Both the position numbers and the translations under genes were made by a program. The notes beneath the pieces are model-generated. The model was not told the origin of the DNA and searched no databases. It saw only the letters and a program-made list of their open reading frames with translations. From Diaporthe sp. PMI_573 (taxonomy: Eukaryota; Ascomycota; Sordariomycetes; Diaporthales; Diaporthaceae): DNA of 64,000 nt. Of the stretch, positions 9,825 through 21,540 are shown in pieces. The DNA lies in contig JAJTUP010000061.1 in the NCBI GenBank assembly GCA_021399435.1, forward strand, positions 62,001 to 126,000, given 5' to 3'. How positions within the stretch are numbered: the stretch's first letter is position 1; the number at the start of each line of letters is the position of its first letter.

Positions 9825-9993
9825 CTTTTCAGGTACCTACTGCCTTGAGCATATTTCTATGCTCTTCTTACTATCATTCAACCATACAAAACATACACAG
9901 GCCCCTCTACCTCACACACCGCATTACATTAAGCACACCCAAACCTTGTACCACGTCAGCTTGAACAACCGACAGCAAAAGCCGAACGCCAGT

Positions 9994-11034
9994 ATGTTTC
10001 CCAAATTCGATAGGCTACCTGCCGAGATTCGTCTGAAGATATGGCAAGACTCCATCCCGAGGTATGGGGTTTATTCAGTTCTTCTGCGCGGTCGAGAAGA
10101 ACCCATATCAGACCAGTCCTCTCACCCGGTAACTTTTCGGGTAGTATACAGTCTGGAGCCTCTTCCTCGAGACCAACGGGACCATAGTCTCAGCGACCGG
10201 ATCCATACAACGATAAGTCTCCTACTCACCTGCTCAGAGTCAGCATCCGAGGTGAAGAGGACCTTTCCCGACACTATCAAATGTACCAGCGGAAAGCTAC
10301 GCTTCAACGCCAAGCATGACCTACTCAATCTCTCATGCAACGGCTCTATCTTAGCATGGGGTTTCCTTCGCCACTTCGCAAGGTATCAACAAGGGAGTGT
10401 TGCATGTGCCAATGACTGGCATAAAATTCCCCAAAGGATTGGTATGAACAGCTTTTCACTGCTTGGTGGTCTTGAGTATGTGTATCAGAGGTACAAGCTC
10501 GGGGACGCAGGGTGGGAGAGTGATCCGAGCTTAGAAGGGTTTATGCAATTTCTCGACGATTGCGCCAGTTTGAGACATCTTGTTTTGGCGAGTCCTTTGC
10601 AACCCAGGTACTATCACCAACGCTTCAATGAGCAGGATCTGTACAATATCCGCCACGATCCAACCGGCTTCAACGGACCTACTATGCCATCACAGTACTA
10701 TTATTCTCTGTGTGCTACACGACCATACAATATATCTCTGAGTGGGTATTTACGGGTCTGTGCTTCAACATTGCGAGTCCTAGCCCATGGTCAGCCCAGA
10801 CACCAGGTGACGCACGCTCCGTTAAAGCTGAAGTCTGGCTGTCAAGAGCTTCGAAGTCTAAATATTACAACGATGATACCACTGGGGCGACTGCCTATGG
10901 AGCTGCAGCACGAGAAATCGTGTGCTGGGTCCGCTCAAATGCATCCTTACTGCACTGTCATGCAACAGCAGCAGCTCCAGGATCTGAACAACTTCTTTGG
11001 TTACAGCGAGAGTACTCTGTATTTCTTACTATAA
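9994..11034 (+). CDS. 2EXR-domain protein
   Basis: This intronless ORF has 346 codons. The N-terminus FPKFDRLPAEIRLKIWQDSIP is the signature of the fungal 2EXR family, an F-box-like helix pair with two E-x-R motifs. I chose the ATG at 9994 because it starts just before this motif; the frame is open further upstream but codes for low-complexity sequence there. The rest of the protein has no motif I know. Members are numerous in Pezizomycotina and mostly uncharacterised. A role as an adaptor, like F-box proteins, is inference. It has a TATA box and a minisatellite upstream and looks like an intact host gene. Confidence 0.8.
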   Translation: MFPKFDRLPAEIRLKIWQDSIPRYGVYSVLLRGREEPISDQSSHPVTFRVVYSLEPLPRDQRDHSLSDRIHTTISLLLTCSESASEVKRTFPDTIKCTSGKLRFNAKHDLLNLSCNGSILAWGFLRHFARYQQGSVACANDWHKIPQRIGMNSFSLLGGLEYVYQRYKLGDAGWESDPSLEGFMQFLDDCASLRHLVLASPLQPRYYHQRFNEQDLYNIRHDPTGFNGPTMPSQYYYSLCATRPYNISLSGYLRVCASTLRVLAHGQPRHQVTHAPLKLKSGCQELRSLNITTMIPLGRLPMELQHEKSCAGSAQMHPYCTVMQQQQLQDLNNFFGYSESTLYFLL

Positions 11035-11310
11035 GCATAAAGAGGTAGCCCAATTTGAAACCTGGGCTACAGAAATATATCCCTTCCGGCCTTCCGGTAT
11101 TATGAGACATTCAATTCTTAGCTAAACGCCTCAATATAACTCAACTTTGAATATCTTGATTGCTTTACTTCTCATTACCCTCCCGAATCAGGATGGACAG
11201 GGATACCTTCTTGATCCGGATGTAAACAGTGATATTTGCCGGAGCTGGCTTCTGATCGATTGGTCCTCCGAAAAACGGAGCTCACGATGACTCCCCGCCA
11301 ATTTCCCCGA

Positions 11311-11395
11311 GTTCCTCACTTTCCTTAAGTTCCTCGATTTCATTGAGTCCCTCAATCCCCCCCGGTTCCTCACGAGTTCCTCAAGTTCCTATACA
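11311..11395. repeat. Degenerate GAGGAACT repeat at the P450 3' end
   Basis: The unit AGTTCCTC (GAGGAACT on the gene strand) recurs about six times and includes the P450 stop codon. The last residues of the P450 (NLRNS) are therefore encoded by repeat sequence. Confidence 0.6.
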
Positions 11396-13158
11396 TATTC
11401 TCCCGCACTTGGACCGTAATTGGCACTTCCCTGTCAAAAGCATGAGACCCAAATGGAAACGTGCGGTGCCGAGATCGGACCTTCGCCGCGGCGGCGGAGT
11501 CCAGAAGCCTGAGATCCAGGCTCATCAACACCACAACTACGGCACCCAGCATCGTATGTCTTGCTAGACTCTCTCCGGGGCATTTCGACGCCCCTCCGCC
11601 GAACGGGAACCAGTTTCCAGCCAACCCCGCTTTCACCAGCGCTTTCCTACGACCACCAAGGAACCTCTCTGCCCAGAATGTCTCGGCCGGATGCTTATTT
11701 GTCTCGCAAGGTACATCACTAGCGTTCCAAAAGGAATCATCAACACTTCCAAGCCAGTTAGGGAACATCACTGGTATGTTCTGTTTGATCTTGTAGTCGC
11801 CGAGTGAAAAGTCAGAGTCAAGGCATTTGCGCCCAACCGCACCTGCAATGCGGAGACGAAGGGTCTCGCAGTAAACCGAATGCAGCAAAGGTCGACTCAA
11901 AGAGTCGTATGAATCCAGCTCTAATGGTCCGGACAGGGCAGGACCAATTTCAGATTCCAGCCGCTGGGCAAGGTCCTGGTCGAGGAGGATATAAAGCAGC
12001 ATCCATATCGTGGCGGGTATGCTATTTCCTACAGTGCTGAAGATCCATCAGCTCCCTTCGTCGGCCTAACCAGGCTGTGGTGGGCGGAGGATACTTACAC
12101 GAATAGGTATCCAAGCATGATGCTAGCAATGCCGTCATCAGAGAAGCCGAGGTCCTCATGCCGCTTAATCATCTTTCTGATATACTCCGATCCCCAGACT
12201 GGTTCATATGGAATGCCTTGCTCGTCATACTTGGCCAGGTTAGACTTGACATGGCAGATTCTACGCCAGGCCTTGAAATTCTCAAGCATCTTCTCGCGGG
12301 CATCATAGGTGGAAGGAAAGAGCCACTTTGGCATTCCCATGGAAATAATTGGAAATCCATCGTAAAATTTCACAAAGTCTTCACAAAATTCCGGGCTGAC
12401 CGTGAATATAGTCTCGCCATACAGCGCACAGACTTCGGCCCGGAATATGTGCCTGAAAAGAAAGGAGTACATGTCGCATAGACTCGCAGGCATCTGAGAC
12501 AGACCAGGGTCTTCTAGGAGATTAGTACTGAGATTCGCCAAGAACCTCGTGACCACGGCCTGGAGGTGTCGGCCCTGGAAGTAGAAAGCAAAGTCTGCCC
12601 GCTGATGAGCCATAATGCGGCGGGAAGGGTCGGGAAATTTGGTTTTGAGCGCGGTTGAGACCTCGAACCGAGTGATGACCTGGTGGTCAAATATTCGCAA
12701 GTCCATTTGAGGCAGACCAAAAAATACTTTAAGAGCATCTTCAAGGCTGGGGCATGGGACAAGCTGGCGGGAGCTGCGCAGAAGCCTGCGTACCTGCTCA
12801 CCCGGCACAGCCAGGTATACGCCATAGTTGTAAAAGCCCACAAATGCCAGACCGGGGCGGGATCGGGACCTGTGCCCATCAGTACATGGATGTTTCGAAG
12901 AGTTCGTTGAATTTACAGAAGGTCGCGTAGAAAGTTTTCCCGCCCAGACAAGAATCGCAATGCATTCAGTAGGCCCATGTTGGAATGATAAAAGTCGAGA
13001 CACCAGGCTTTGCGGGACATGTGGCCTAGGTTCAAAGTATAAGGTATGATGATCATCATAGCAAAACACGATATCACAAGAGTCGGCCAGGGGGAAATGG
13101 CCGACACGTTCAGTGCGAGTATGGTATCTGCTACGCCATATTTAAGGAATGCCATCAT
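11370..13158 (-). CDS. Cytochrome P450 monooxygenase, three exons
   Basis: Exons are 12917-13158, 12099-12869 and 11370-12036. The introns are 47 bp (12870-12916, GTAAAT..CAG) and 62 bp (12037-12098, GTAAGT..CAG). The product is 559 residues. A hydrophobic N-terminal segment (about residues 20-40) should anchor it in the ER membrane. Splice 1 joins LRDLL to SRSRPGLAFVG; splice 2 restores the I-helix block TVGNSIPATIW. The ExxR motif is ETLR at about 395, the PERF-like motif is AERF, and the haem loop FPFGGGASKCPG has its cysteine at about 490. All key P450 signatures are present, so it is probably functional. The substrate cannot be read from the sequence. The nearest relatives I recall are CYP7/CYP8-like fungal P450s. 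No reductase or biosynthetic cluster lies nearby. Confidence 0.9.
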
Positions 13159-14072
13159 GGATATCGAAAGACGGCGGGGATTGGCACATATTTTGAGGTT
13201 GTAGATTCCATAACGGCTTTAGGTGTGTTTATATAGTAGAGGATGTGTTGTATTACTCTGAAAAGACCCTGCCAGGATAGTGAAAACGTGTGCTTGATGT
13301 GAAATAGTACGCATCACAAGTACTAGACATATTTTGAGTGACGAAAAGTTAAACAATAGTTCAGAGTTGTTTTCAAACACATAGTCGACAATAAATATGT
13401 ACTGTAACTTCATTCATAAGTTCTTTATAGTACTCTTTTGTAACTAAGTGTTATCTTGAAAACCACCTCGGTTGTGGAGTTGGAAATATTATACATATCC
13501 AAAAGAGCCTCCCCAATCATCCCGCCACGACGAAATTTGGAATTGTACTGTGCTAGGGCGTACTTCGCGGACATAAAAGAACCCTAGGAGAAGGGTATCA
13601 AGGTGAATCCCCACCTGGTCAAAGTTCATTCCGATCCCATTGGCAGGGACCGAGCGCCTTCATCAGTCCTTACATAACCAGGACGCCAGTCTCGCCGAGG
13701 TATGCCAGTCTCCGTTTCCTAATTTGAGAATCCTTGTCACCAGTCTTGGCGGTACTTGACAAAGTACAGTCGTCGGAATACTTTAAAGAAAAAACAAACA
13801 AACGATACAGGGTACAGTACATAGACCGAAACGAGTGTCCGCCTAAGTTTGTTTGTGAAAAAAAGAGTAAGCACTAACCGCATGCGCCATATGTGGCTGT
13901 ACAGCGTATCTACTGTAAGCTGGATGTAGCTTAACCATAAAGAAACCAATTGGCAATGCAGGAACAAACGTCTGCTTTCAGGTACCCTGGCACTCCTCAC
14001 TTCTAACGTTCCTAAGCGTTCTCCTTCCTCAATGCTTCGGAAGTCTTGTTTCATACTTACACAGCCGAGTCT
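13159..14072. other. AT-rich intergenic stretch
   Basis: It lies upstream of the P450 and is presumably its promoter region. Only short unsupported ORFs occur. I see no LTR, tRNA or clear transposon end. Confidence 0.5.
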
Positions 14073-14495
14073 ATGGCCGTGCAAAACACTTTGATGGCAC
14101 CCCAACTACCGAAGTCTAAACACAACAGGATCCTAGCTTTGCTTCTTCGTGAAACATCGACTCGTAAAATAGCTACTAAAGTCAAAGGCAATGACCGCGC
14201 AATTCGACGGATCCGCGCTAATCTCCGTCGATTTGGGACCACACAAACCCCGCCGAACAGAATCGATCAAGCATCGAGCATTATACAGTTCATGCTGAAT
14301 GCGCTATGCCATAAGCTAACCAACGAGCCATGGCTGCACCGGAACGAGATGGTCTCGTGTCTTCGCGATGAATATGAAGTTGAGGTGCAGTCTAGGAGAT
14401 GGTCCATGAAGGTGACCCGTCGCATTGCGAGGCAAAGGAACTTGGTCCTACATCTATTTCATTACAGACTATCAGAATATCAGGATAGGACGTGA
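14073..14495 (+). pseudogene. Tc1/mariner-type transposase, N-terminal fragment
   Basis: The translation has a helix-turn-helix start (ILALLLRETSTRKIATKVKG), then LTNEPWLHRNEMVSCLRDEY and a second helix-turn-helix, then ARQRN and YRLSEYQ. This is the usual path of fungal Tc1/mariner transposases up to the start of the DDE domain. The ORF stops there, so no catalytic acid remains. I started it at the ATG at 14073. Confidence 0.7.
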
Positions 14496-14685
14496 CAATA
14501 ATTGAATGGAAATTGGAAGGTTCAGAGGGCGTCGAAGACTTGTTTGGGGTTGCTGGTGATGAATTTTGGGACGACATGTTGCATGATGCTGATGAGATAT
14601 CATGTCGTGTGGTCTGACCGCCTCGACTGACCTGGCGATTTATTTGCCCCCATCCCCCCTTCCCTCGGGGGCGGTCAGTGTGTAT

Positions 14686-14798
14686 TGTGCTAAGCACGTT
14701 TAGCACATTACGCCACGGTCTTAACATGTTTAGCACAATAGTAGCCTCTAGCCAATATTAACATGCTAAGCACGATAAGCTCAACTTTTAGCACAACA
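14686..14798. repeat. GTGCTAA/TTAGCAC motif cluster
   Basis: TTTAGCACA or its complement appears five times in both orientations within 113 bp, including the near-palindrome GTGCTAAGCAC. It could be a subterminal binding-site array of the neighbouring transposon remnant; that is inference. Confidence 0.6.
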
Positions 14799-15119
14799 AT
14801 TTGCCCATGTATGCTATTGAGGATTGCAGGCGGGGGTCGAAATGGAACTAATGGCGCGGTTGTTGTCGTGACTGGAGAATTCAGTTCTTGTTTGGTATTA
14901 ATCTAAACACACCACAATTCATGGTGGACAAGGACTTCGTTTGTACAGATGCCGGAGGAACCACAGACACTATACCAGCAACTCAATCAGTATAGCTAGT
15001 GGTCACGAAGCTGTTGTCGTCCTTGAAATGGGGTGGTCAGGGGAGGCTTGTGGTTATTACTACGCGCGCAGGGAGTGAAATTCGCTGTTTCGGTGTGAAG
15101 GAAGCCTGGCCGACTTTAT

Positions 15120-15325
15120 CATATGCTTGTATACATTCGTTCACTGTCATCCGTAATCACCCAAGCATAGCCACTGGGCATTATCTCGATCCGGGCATCA
15201 TTTTCAAGGGAAAAGACCTCCAGGCCCAGTGGTTTATTCGAGAGCTTAATGATCATTGTGCGGGCCTGATAGCAGATTGCAGAGCCGGGCGGCCTAGGCC
15301 TAGCCTCCCAAGACCAGGCGGATAG
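15120..15325 (+). pseudogene. pogo/Fot1-like DDE transposase fragment
   Basis: The frame contains PGIIFKGKDLQAQWFIREL, which matches the conserved core of pogo-family DDE transposases just after the first catalytic aspartate. The flanking sequence is degraded and no full domain can be assembled. Confidence 0.6.
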
Positions 15326-15499
15326 CGGTGGCCGAGGGCAGCAATCCGCGTGCGCGGGATGCCCTGTACTGTGTAGACCTATTTATCTATTCTATCGTTC
15401 TTGTCGAAAACGAAGTGAAATAAAATGAAGAAGACGTGCGCAAAGTATGTGACAGACTGACTGCAGTAAGCAAAAGAAAAAGGAAGCTATTCACAGGCT

Positions 15500-15541
15500 A
15501 AAGTGGGAAGCGGCCAAAGTGGGAAGTGGCCAAAGTGGGTC
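15500..15541 (+). repeat. 16-bp tandem repeat
   Basis: The unit AAAGTGGGAAGCGGCC is repeated two and a half times with one change. It lies in the upstream region of the gene starting at 15947. Confidence 0.8.
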
Positions 15542-15946
15542 GATCTTGCGTTGCAGATCACGGACCTCGCAGGCCGCCCGGCTCGGTCCAGATGACCGAA
15601 TGCAGGTCGAAAGTACGCATGTGCGCAACCAACGTGTTTGTTGGGTTTTATTTTTAGTGGTTGAACCATTGGCAAGGTCGCAACGTCGCGTTGCGTGCCT
15701 CTCGCGCCACACAATACACATGGCAACCGGACCCGACCCGCCCCTCCTCTACGACATGGAGCCGGGGGGGGGGAGCGGACGGTATATTTCTTGCTTACTA
15801 TATTTCTTGTTTACTCTTTACCCTTCTCTCTCTTTCCCGTCCCTCCATGTCGGCCATCGCTTATCCACTTGCTCAAAGCCACGCCGCTGTCTGTCCGTGT
15901 GAACGTATTCCCACCCGGGGCACTTTTCTCCGTCTTTGTCGCCAAC

Positions 15947-18254
15947 ATGGGTATGGTACACCAAATCCGTGTCATCGCGATGGTCGATGGAATATACCGT
16001 GTCATAGACGCCCTCGCGATCCCCAGTGACGATCCCTCTTCGGACAAGCTGACCAGTACGGTGCCCTTTCCTGTCTTGTTCCTTTTCCTGTCTGGTTCCT
16101 GCATGCACCAAGACAGCGACAACCAGCTAACGCGTGTAGATAGTTGCGACCCAAGCATTGTTGTTCTTCCAGGCAAACCAAGAACTCATTGACCTCGAGC
16201 TGGCGCGGGCAGCGACGCTGCCCGATGTTGAATGGAGCCCTAAGAGTAAGGAAGCCAAGAAAGACGAAGAAAACGAGGAAGACGAGGAAGACGCGATGGC
16301 CTGTGTGCCGCAGTTCCAATTAGTTCGCTTGTGCCTTCTCCTCGCCGCCCTCGGACACGATAAGCACTCCTTCATGTACCGCCTCCTCTTTGAAGCGTGG
16401 AACGCAAAACCCGACGACGGCGGGAAGTGGATGTGGGAGACGGGCTGCACATTCGTCAACCTGACCGACCACAGCGTCGCCTTTGTGGTGCCTTCCCACC
16501 AAGCCTGCGGCCGGGCCAGAAAGAGCACCTACGATGGGCTCAAGCTTCGGGCGCTGTCCGGCGAGCAGTACCTGACGGCGTTTGGCCACGAGCATGAGTA
16601 CTACCGGCCGGTACAGGTGAAGGACATTTACGGGTATGACAGGGCTGCATCTATCATGCCGTTGAAAACCATCCAGAAGGTCTGGCCCGAATTTCCACCT
16701 ACCTACGAGGAGTCGAAAAAACACGAAGAAGAAAAAGAAGAAGACGAAGAATGGCTCGCCCAGTCGTATAGTAGCTGTCACAGAATCTTCAGGGACAAGA
16801 CGCAGCACACTAATGACACAGGCGCCGAGACAAAAAACGACAAAAGAGGTGTACCGGTGGAGGAGAAGGAGCGTAAGCTGGTCAAGATCCAAGCGCTGCT
16901 CACCAGCTACACAAACGCCAGGCTATCGTCGCACAAATTTGACGACGATTTTCCGACTCTCGTGCGCGACTTCGTTCGGGAGAATGCCGAGTCGTTGACG
17001 CCCACGATGCCAGGCACTGTGCCATTGATCCTGACCGCTCTGGGCTACCAGCCCCGGAAACTGTGCCATGTGCCATGGCTTGACCTGAGTCGCTTCCCGG
17101 GGCTGCCTGGTGACACGGTTGTCGAGCTGGTACGAGCCGTCGTCGACGGGAACCGAGCCTTTCAGACCAAGAAAAGAAAGAGAGACGAGAATGAGCCCCT
17201 GGCGCCCTTGGAGCTACTAGACGTCTCCTTCAACCACGGGGTCACGCCCGAGCACATGGCCAGCGTCCTAAAAATGACACGGCTGGATGAGTTTCGCTTC
17301 TGGGACAACCCGGGCTTGGCCGGCGTCGCGTGGGACGGGCGGATCGCCAAGCTCACGAGCCGCGAACGCTTCCTGGAGCCGCTGCAGCGGCTGGCTGCGT
17401 GGCAGGCTACTTGGCGCAGCCGGCGGCGGGGCAACCTACGCATCCAGCCCGCGCCGCCCATGGCGCCGACGCCGGCGCGAATTCGCCAGCTGGTGTGGAC
17501 GACGCTCAAGACGAGGAAAATCTGGAGAAACAAGCCGCCGACCGCCGTGGTCGACTGGCTGCAGCTTCCTCCGCAGGGCAGTGTGAGCCTCGCGCAGCTC
17601 GACGCCGGTAAGCTCGCGTGGATCCTACATCCACGGTTCCGCCGGTGCTTGGAGCGTGTGGACCAGAAGGCCCACGTCTTTGCCGAGGCCGTCTCCTTCC
17701 CGCTGCACGACGTCCGGGCGCCGCGCCACGAGATATTCACGTCGGCGGCGCGCTTCGAGAAGTCTATGACCTCGAAGAAGATGGTCCGCTCTGGGCATGA
17801 TACACTTGGGGAACGTTGGCCGCTGAAGCTTCCTCTTGAAATAGTGACAGGGTGCGAGCGCGACAGATACGCCATAACCTCGCCTTTACCCGCGGAGCTT
17901 TTCCCTCTTGCGTGGGAGGAGACGGTTGGCAATGACTCGTATGAGAAGCGGATGCGTCAGCACGGCTTTGACGCCATCGTGCCAGGCGAGTACACCATAG
18001 TGCTTCTGCACGAGGTGGACCCCAACATTGTGCACTACGCACTCGTGACGTGCGGCCCTGACGGCCAGCCGGAGGCGCGCGATCCTGCCGCCGTCGCCCG
18101 CGAGCTCGGCGACGAGAGGGCGGCGCTGGCGTGGGAGCGGGGCTTCCCGGCGACGCAGGAAGTGGACTTGGGAACCCTTCAAACACTTCGAAGGCGAAGG
18201 AGCCCGACAACTCGTCACCCTCTTCCACCAACGGCAATGGGTCCTCCGAATTGA
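15947..18254 (+). CDS. Large unrecognised protein, two exons, C-terminus altered
   Basis: Exon 1 (15947-16060) gives MGMVHQIRVIAMVDG...; exon 2 starts at 16140 and gives IVATQALLFFQANQELIDLEL. The 79-bp intron has a weak donor (GTGCCC) and acceptor GTAG; it is the only pairing I found that keeps the frame. The product is about 740 residues. It has two Glu/Lys-rich acidic stretches, a nuclear-localisation-like KKRKRDE, and a segment (LELLDVSFNHGVT..RLDEFRFWDNPGL) that looks like one or two leucine-rich repeats. I know no named family. The base composition is clearly GC-richer than the surroundings, as in a real gene. From about 18165 the reading changes to an Arg/Pro-rich tail while another frame becomes MULE transposase, so the natural C-terminus seems to have been replaced. 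Confidence 0.6.
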
Positions 18255-18630
18255 CTGTCTAGATCACCAGTCCCACGGTCCTCAAGAAGTCGGGGAAGCC
18301 CAGCGTGGCTGGGTCAAGCTGACGGATTCCCAGCGCGACTTTCTCGCTCGTACCGCCCAAGACCCCTCGATGGCCAAGCCGAAGAAGCTCGAACAAGCGC
18401 TCCGAAGGCAGTATTCAGACGTCAACTTGGGGCCAAACACTCTGAAGAACTGGCTGGCAGACTGGCGCAGAGAGAAGCAAGGAATCTACACACCAACGCA
18501 AGCCACGCTGGATTTGCTCGAGAAGAAGGGATATTGGTACCGCTTTGCCACCGACGTCAATGACAACGTTACGGGCATCTTCTGGTGCACAAACGAGCAA
18601 ATCAACTGGATCCGAGAGATCCTCTGGTCG
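18181..18630 (+). pseudogene. MULE (Mutator-like) transposase, N-terminal fragment
   Basis: The frame reads ...CLDHQSHGPQEVGEAQRGWVKL..., then LGPNTLKNWLADWRR and IYTPTQATLDLLEKKGYWYRF. This is the FAR1/MULE arrangement of an HxH end of a zinc region, a helical region, then the strand before the catalytic core. The same family is present at 50.8-52.9 kb on the other strand (AQRSWVKL, LGLNTLKNWLQ, IYTSTQAALNWLEKEGF). It breaks off before the first catalytic aspartate. Confidence 0.75.
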
Positions 18631-19158
18631 GTTAGTGTCGTCTGTTTCCCGCCTTTTCTTGCTGCTGACACTTGTGCTACCATCGCTCTCGCTAGTGACA
18701 GGCTTCTCTGCCTCAATCTTCTCTATCTCAGACAGGACCCAACCAACCCTGGATTGCTGCTGCTCAGCCGCGGCTCTGGCTGCCTGGTATATTTTCTCGT
18801 AAACGTTGTGTCCTTTCGGCCTCTTTTCCAGTCTTTGGCCTCTCACATTTATAAAAATGTCGGGGACGAGGTCCACCAGACAGCAGGCTGTTAGCTATTG
18901 GACAATGGATTTTCCATCAACCAACACTGAAGGTGGTAGAGCGATGTGCCCTTAATTCCATGCAAGTACTAGTAGAAAGTTCTATACGTCCAGGGTCAAA
19001 GACCAGGGTTGCCTTCAACAATCACGTACATAGTCTGACCTTGTGTTTAAGAACCAGCTGCTTAGCAAGAAGGCACCCGCCGTGGGAGCAATATGCTGGG
19101 AGCAGTAGGGGAGAAGACAGGACATTCATATTCAACCACTCCAAAGTCAGATCAGAAA
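18631..19158. other. Stretch of uncertain coding status
   Basis: On the minus strand 18630-18876 encodes a polar, Glu/Lys-rich peptide starting MDLVPDIFINVRG; it could be a lone exon. The plus frame here is an unconvincing leucine-rich readout. The remainder to 19158 is the 3' flank of the next gene. Confidence 0.35.
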
Positions 19159-20641
19159 CTAATCCAATAGATTGATTCCCACTAAACGAGACCTCAGACC
19201 ATGCCCCAAGCTCCTCAGATTGACTTACCATCCATTGATACCCCTGAAATAATGTTTTGAATCTCATCTCCCTCAAATTCATGAGCTTGGACGTCGCAAA
19301 CCAGAATCCCGTTGTCCCCAGAATCGCTTCGTTTCAGAGTTAACCGTCCGTTTTCGTCTACAAGGCTCGCACGGCCCAAGGTCACGCCAGGGAAATGTGG
19401 CGAGAATGCGCATAGGAACGCAGTCAAGTCCGGCACAGCAGCCCTCTTTCCAGCAATGTCATTCGTAGTTCCGTCGGCCCCCAGCTTCATAATGTCGACA
19501 CGGCAGTTGAAGGCCAAGAACCGCTTGGCAAGATGTTGGTTGCTCCCGCTCAACGCTTCCAGTGGGTATTTGACTTTTAGGGTTGAGTCGGATGGCACAA
19601 CAACAAAGCGCTCGAACTCCTTATGCTTGGAGAGGACGAATCTCGCGGCGCCAATGTTGAGCGCCACGTTGAACTGATTGGAAAAGATGTTTCTCTCAAG
19701 ATCAAAGGTACCCTTAGATGATATCAGAAACAACCAGGGACATCGGGACTTCATAAAAGAAATGATTTCATACGTACCAGTTGCGCATAGTACTGAATCT
19801 TACCAGCAACGCCCCTCTTGCACAGGCGCTCCACGAGTCCAGCTGATGAACCTCCAAAGAACTTAACGCTCTTTGCATCCTTAATGATGGCGCATAGGGA
19901 GTCGAGATCGAGATCCCTGATGCTGGCCCCGACCCTCTTAGCTTTCTCTTCCTCCTGTGCCATACGACTGCTGTACCACTTTCTGTGCTTCTCGACCCTT
20001 TCTGAATCCGTCCCGTTCATAATGTCCCGGAACTGCTTCATGTCTGCCTCAGGGAGGTCCACAAGTTCCTCATGGTCGTGAATATTCATATTCACCACGT
20101 TGGCAAGCGAATCAAGGCTTTCAATATCTAGAAATACTTGAGCCGCCTGCTCGGCCAACGGGTCAAGTTCGGCTAGGAAATTGCCAAAACGCAAGGCCAT
20201 GAACCGGCCATGTAACACGGCATCTTCCTTTGGACCCTCACCAGGTCTGACAGCCAGTTTCAGCTAGGTACAGGATCTGTAAGTAATGGAATCTTCTTAT
20301 ACAGAGTTAATATTACGTACCAGGTCCATCTCGGCCGTTCCTTTAAACTGTTGAAGATCGTCCTCGATTAGGCCATTTAGGAGAGTTTTAAACCCTTTCG
20401 ACTTTTCTGCCAAAAGTTTCTCTTCCAGCAACTTTACGCATTTTGTCTGCTGCTCCGGGGTCGTGTAGAGGCCGAAGGCCACATGACGAGGCTCGATGAT
20501 CCAAATGATACGTAAAGCAGGGAACTTCCGTGCCGCCTCCAATAAAACCTTCGCAGCGGCCCAGTTGTCGGAATCAGTGAGGTCGTTGTAAAAAATAAAG
20601 ACGTGTTCAGGTTTAGACGACATCTTTATATTGAGATCCAT
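19159..20641 (-). CDS. Nucleoside-hydrolase-like protein, four exons
   Basis: Exons are 20321-20641, 19778-20263, 19229-19712 and 19159-19181. The introns are 57, 65 and 47 bp with donors GTACGT, GTACGT and GTAAGT, and every junction keeps the frame. The product is 437 residues. It starts with a beta-strand and acidic loop (VFIFYNDLTDSDNW), then IIWIIEPRHVAFGLY. It has the mid-protein pattern KFFGGSSAGL and QFNVALNIGAARFVLS followed by VVVPSDST, and ends with VPDLTAFLCAF and a G-x-L strand. This order matches the inosine-uridine nucleoside hydrolase fold, though the canonical DxDxxxDD calcium loop is not exact. A ribosidase role is thus plausible but not shown. The ATG at 20623 is an alternative start. 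Part of a second copy lies at 22144-22215. Confidence 0.65.
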
Positions 20642-21540
20642 CTTACTGGCGGCAATAATGGACGGGTAAAGGCCGGAAAAATGCTCGCGGAGTTAGCCTT
20701 CTGTGAATGGAAACAAATTGATAGCCAACCTCTAAGAGATAGATGAGCTTTCAGGGTTGGTGAGATATGTCTGGAAATTTGTGATGTCATTTGAGTACGG
20801 TTATCCTGCTCTTTTATACTACGACGCCATTGCACGTAAGCAGGGGTTTGTTGTTAACGCTAAGACTCGCTGAGTGCCTTGAGATACAGCCACCCTAGGC
20901 AAGCTCATAATCCTTGCCAATGTTGTTGTCCCGGATTTACTCAACCTAGCAGCAACTGACCAATTACATATGGCGGGGATACCGTATCCGTGTTAAGTCC
21001 TATCCAATTGTCCCACCTAGATCAGGCAGCACTGGGGAAGCTTAAGCGGGTACTTTTGCATATGTATAGTAATTCTGCCTTTAATCACCGACTGTATTTC
21101 GTCCGCACTTCAGAAAACATAGTATACTTCACTGCTTGCGGGGTACAGTATGGAAAAGAAGTTAAGACGGAGAAAGTCCTGCAGGAGGCGAATGTGCAGA
21201 CTCCCGGGGAACAGACACTTTGTGCGGCTGCCGTCACCTCCAGCTCCTCTAAGCCCTCCGGCGTTGGTTCGAAGGAGGACGGAGAGATGTTAGTACAGTA
21301 CTTGCTAGAAGTACATCTTGGCGGTATAAATGACCCGATTCGGACCACGGGAATTGTTTGTCGTGCTGTCCACTCCGCCACCTTGTATAATTACACTTCT
21401 ACATACCATAAATTATCACACAGTCCTTGGTCCATTACAAGGGGGGTGGTGTTGCAGGAGCCTTAAATATACTAATGATTTCTGTCTCCCACCTCTCCCC
21501 TCTTTCTCTCAACTTTGACATTCTAGTTACACCGCCGGCT
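20642..21540. other. Intergenic stretch with one weak ORF
   Basis: A plus-strand ORF at 20990-21466 (158 codons) has mixed composition and no known motif. I do not count it as a gene. Confidence 0.4.

Noticed and set aside
18415..18876. Minus-strand ORF across the MULE fragment
   Set aside because: Half of it is the antisense of the clearly homologous MULE frame; only 18630-18876 might be real.
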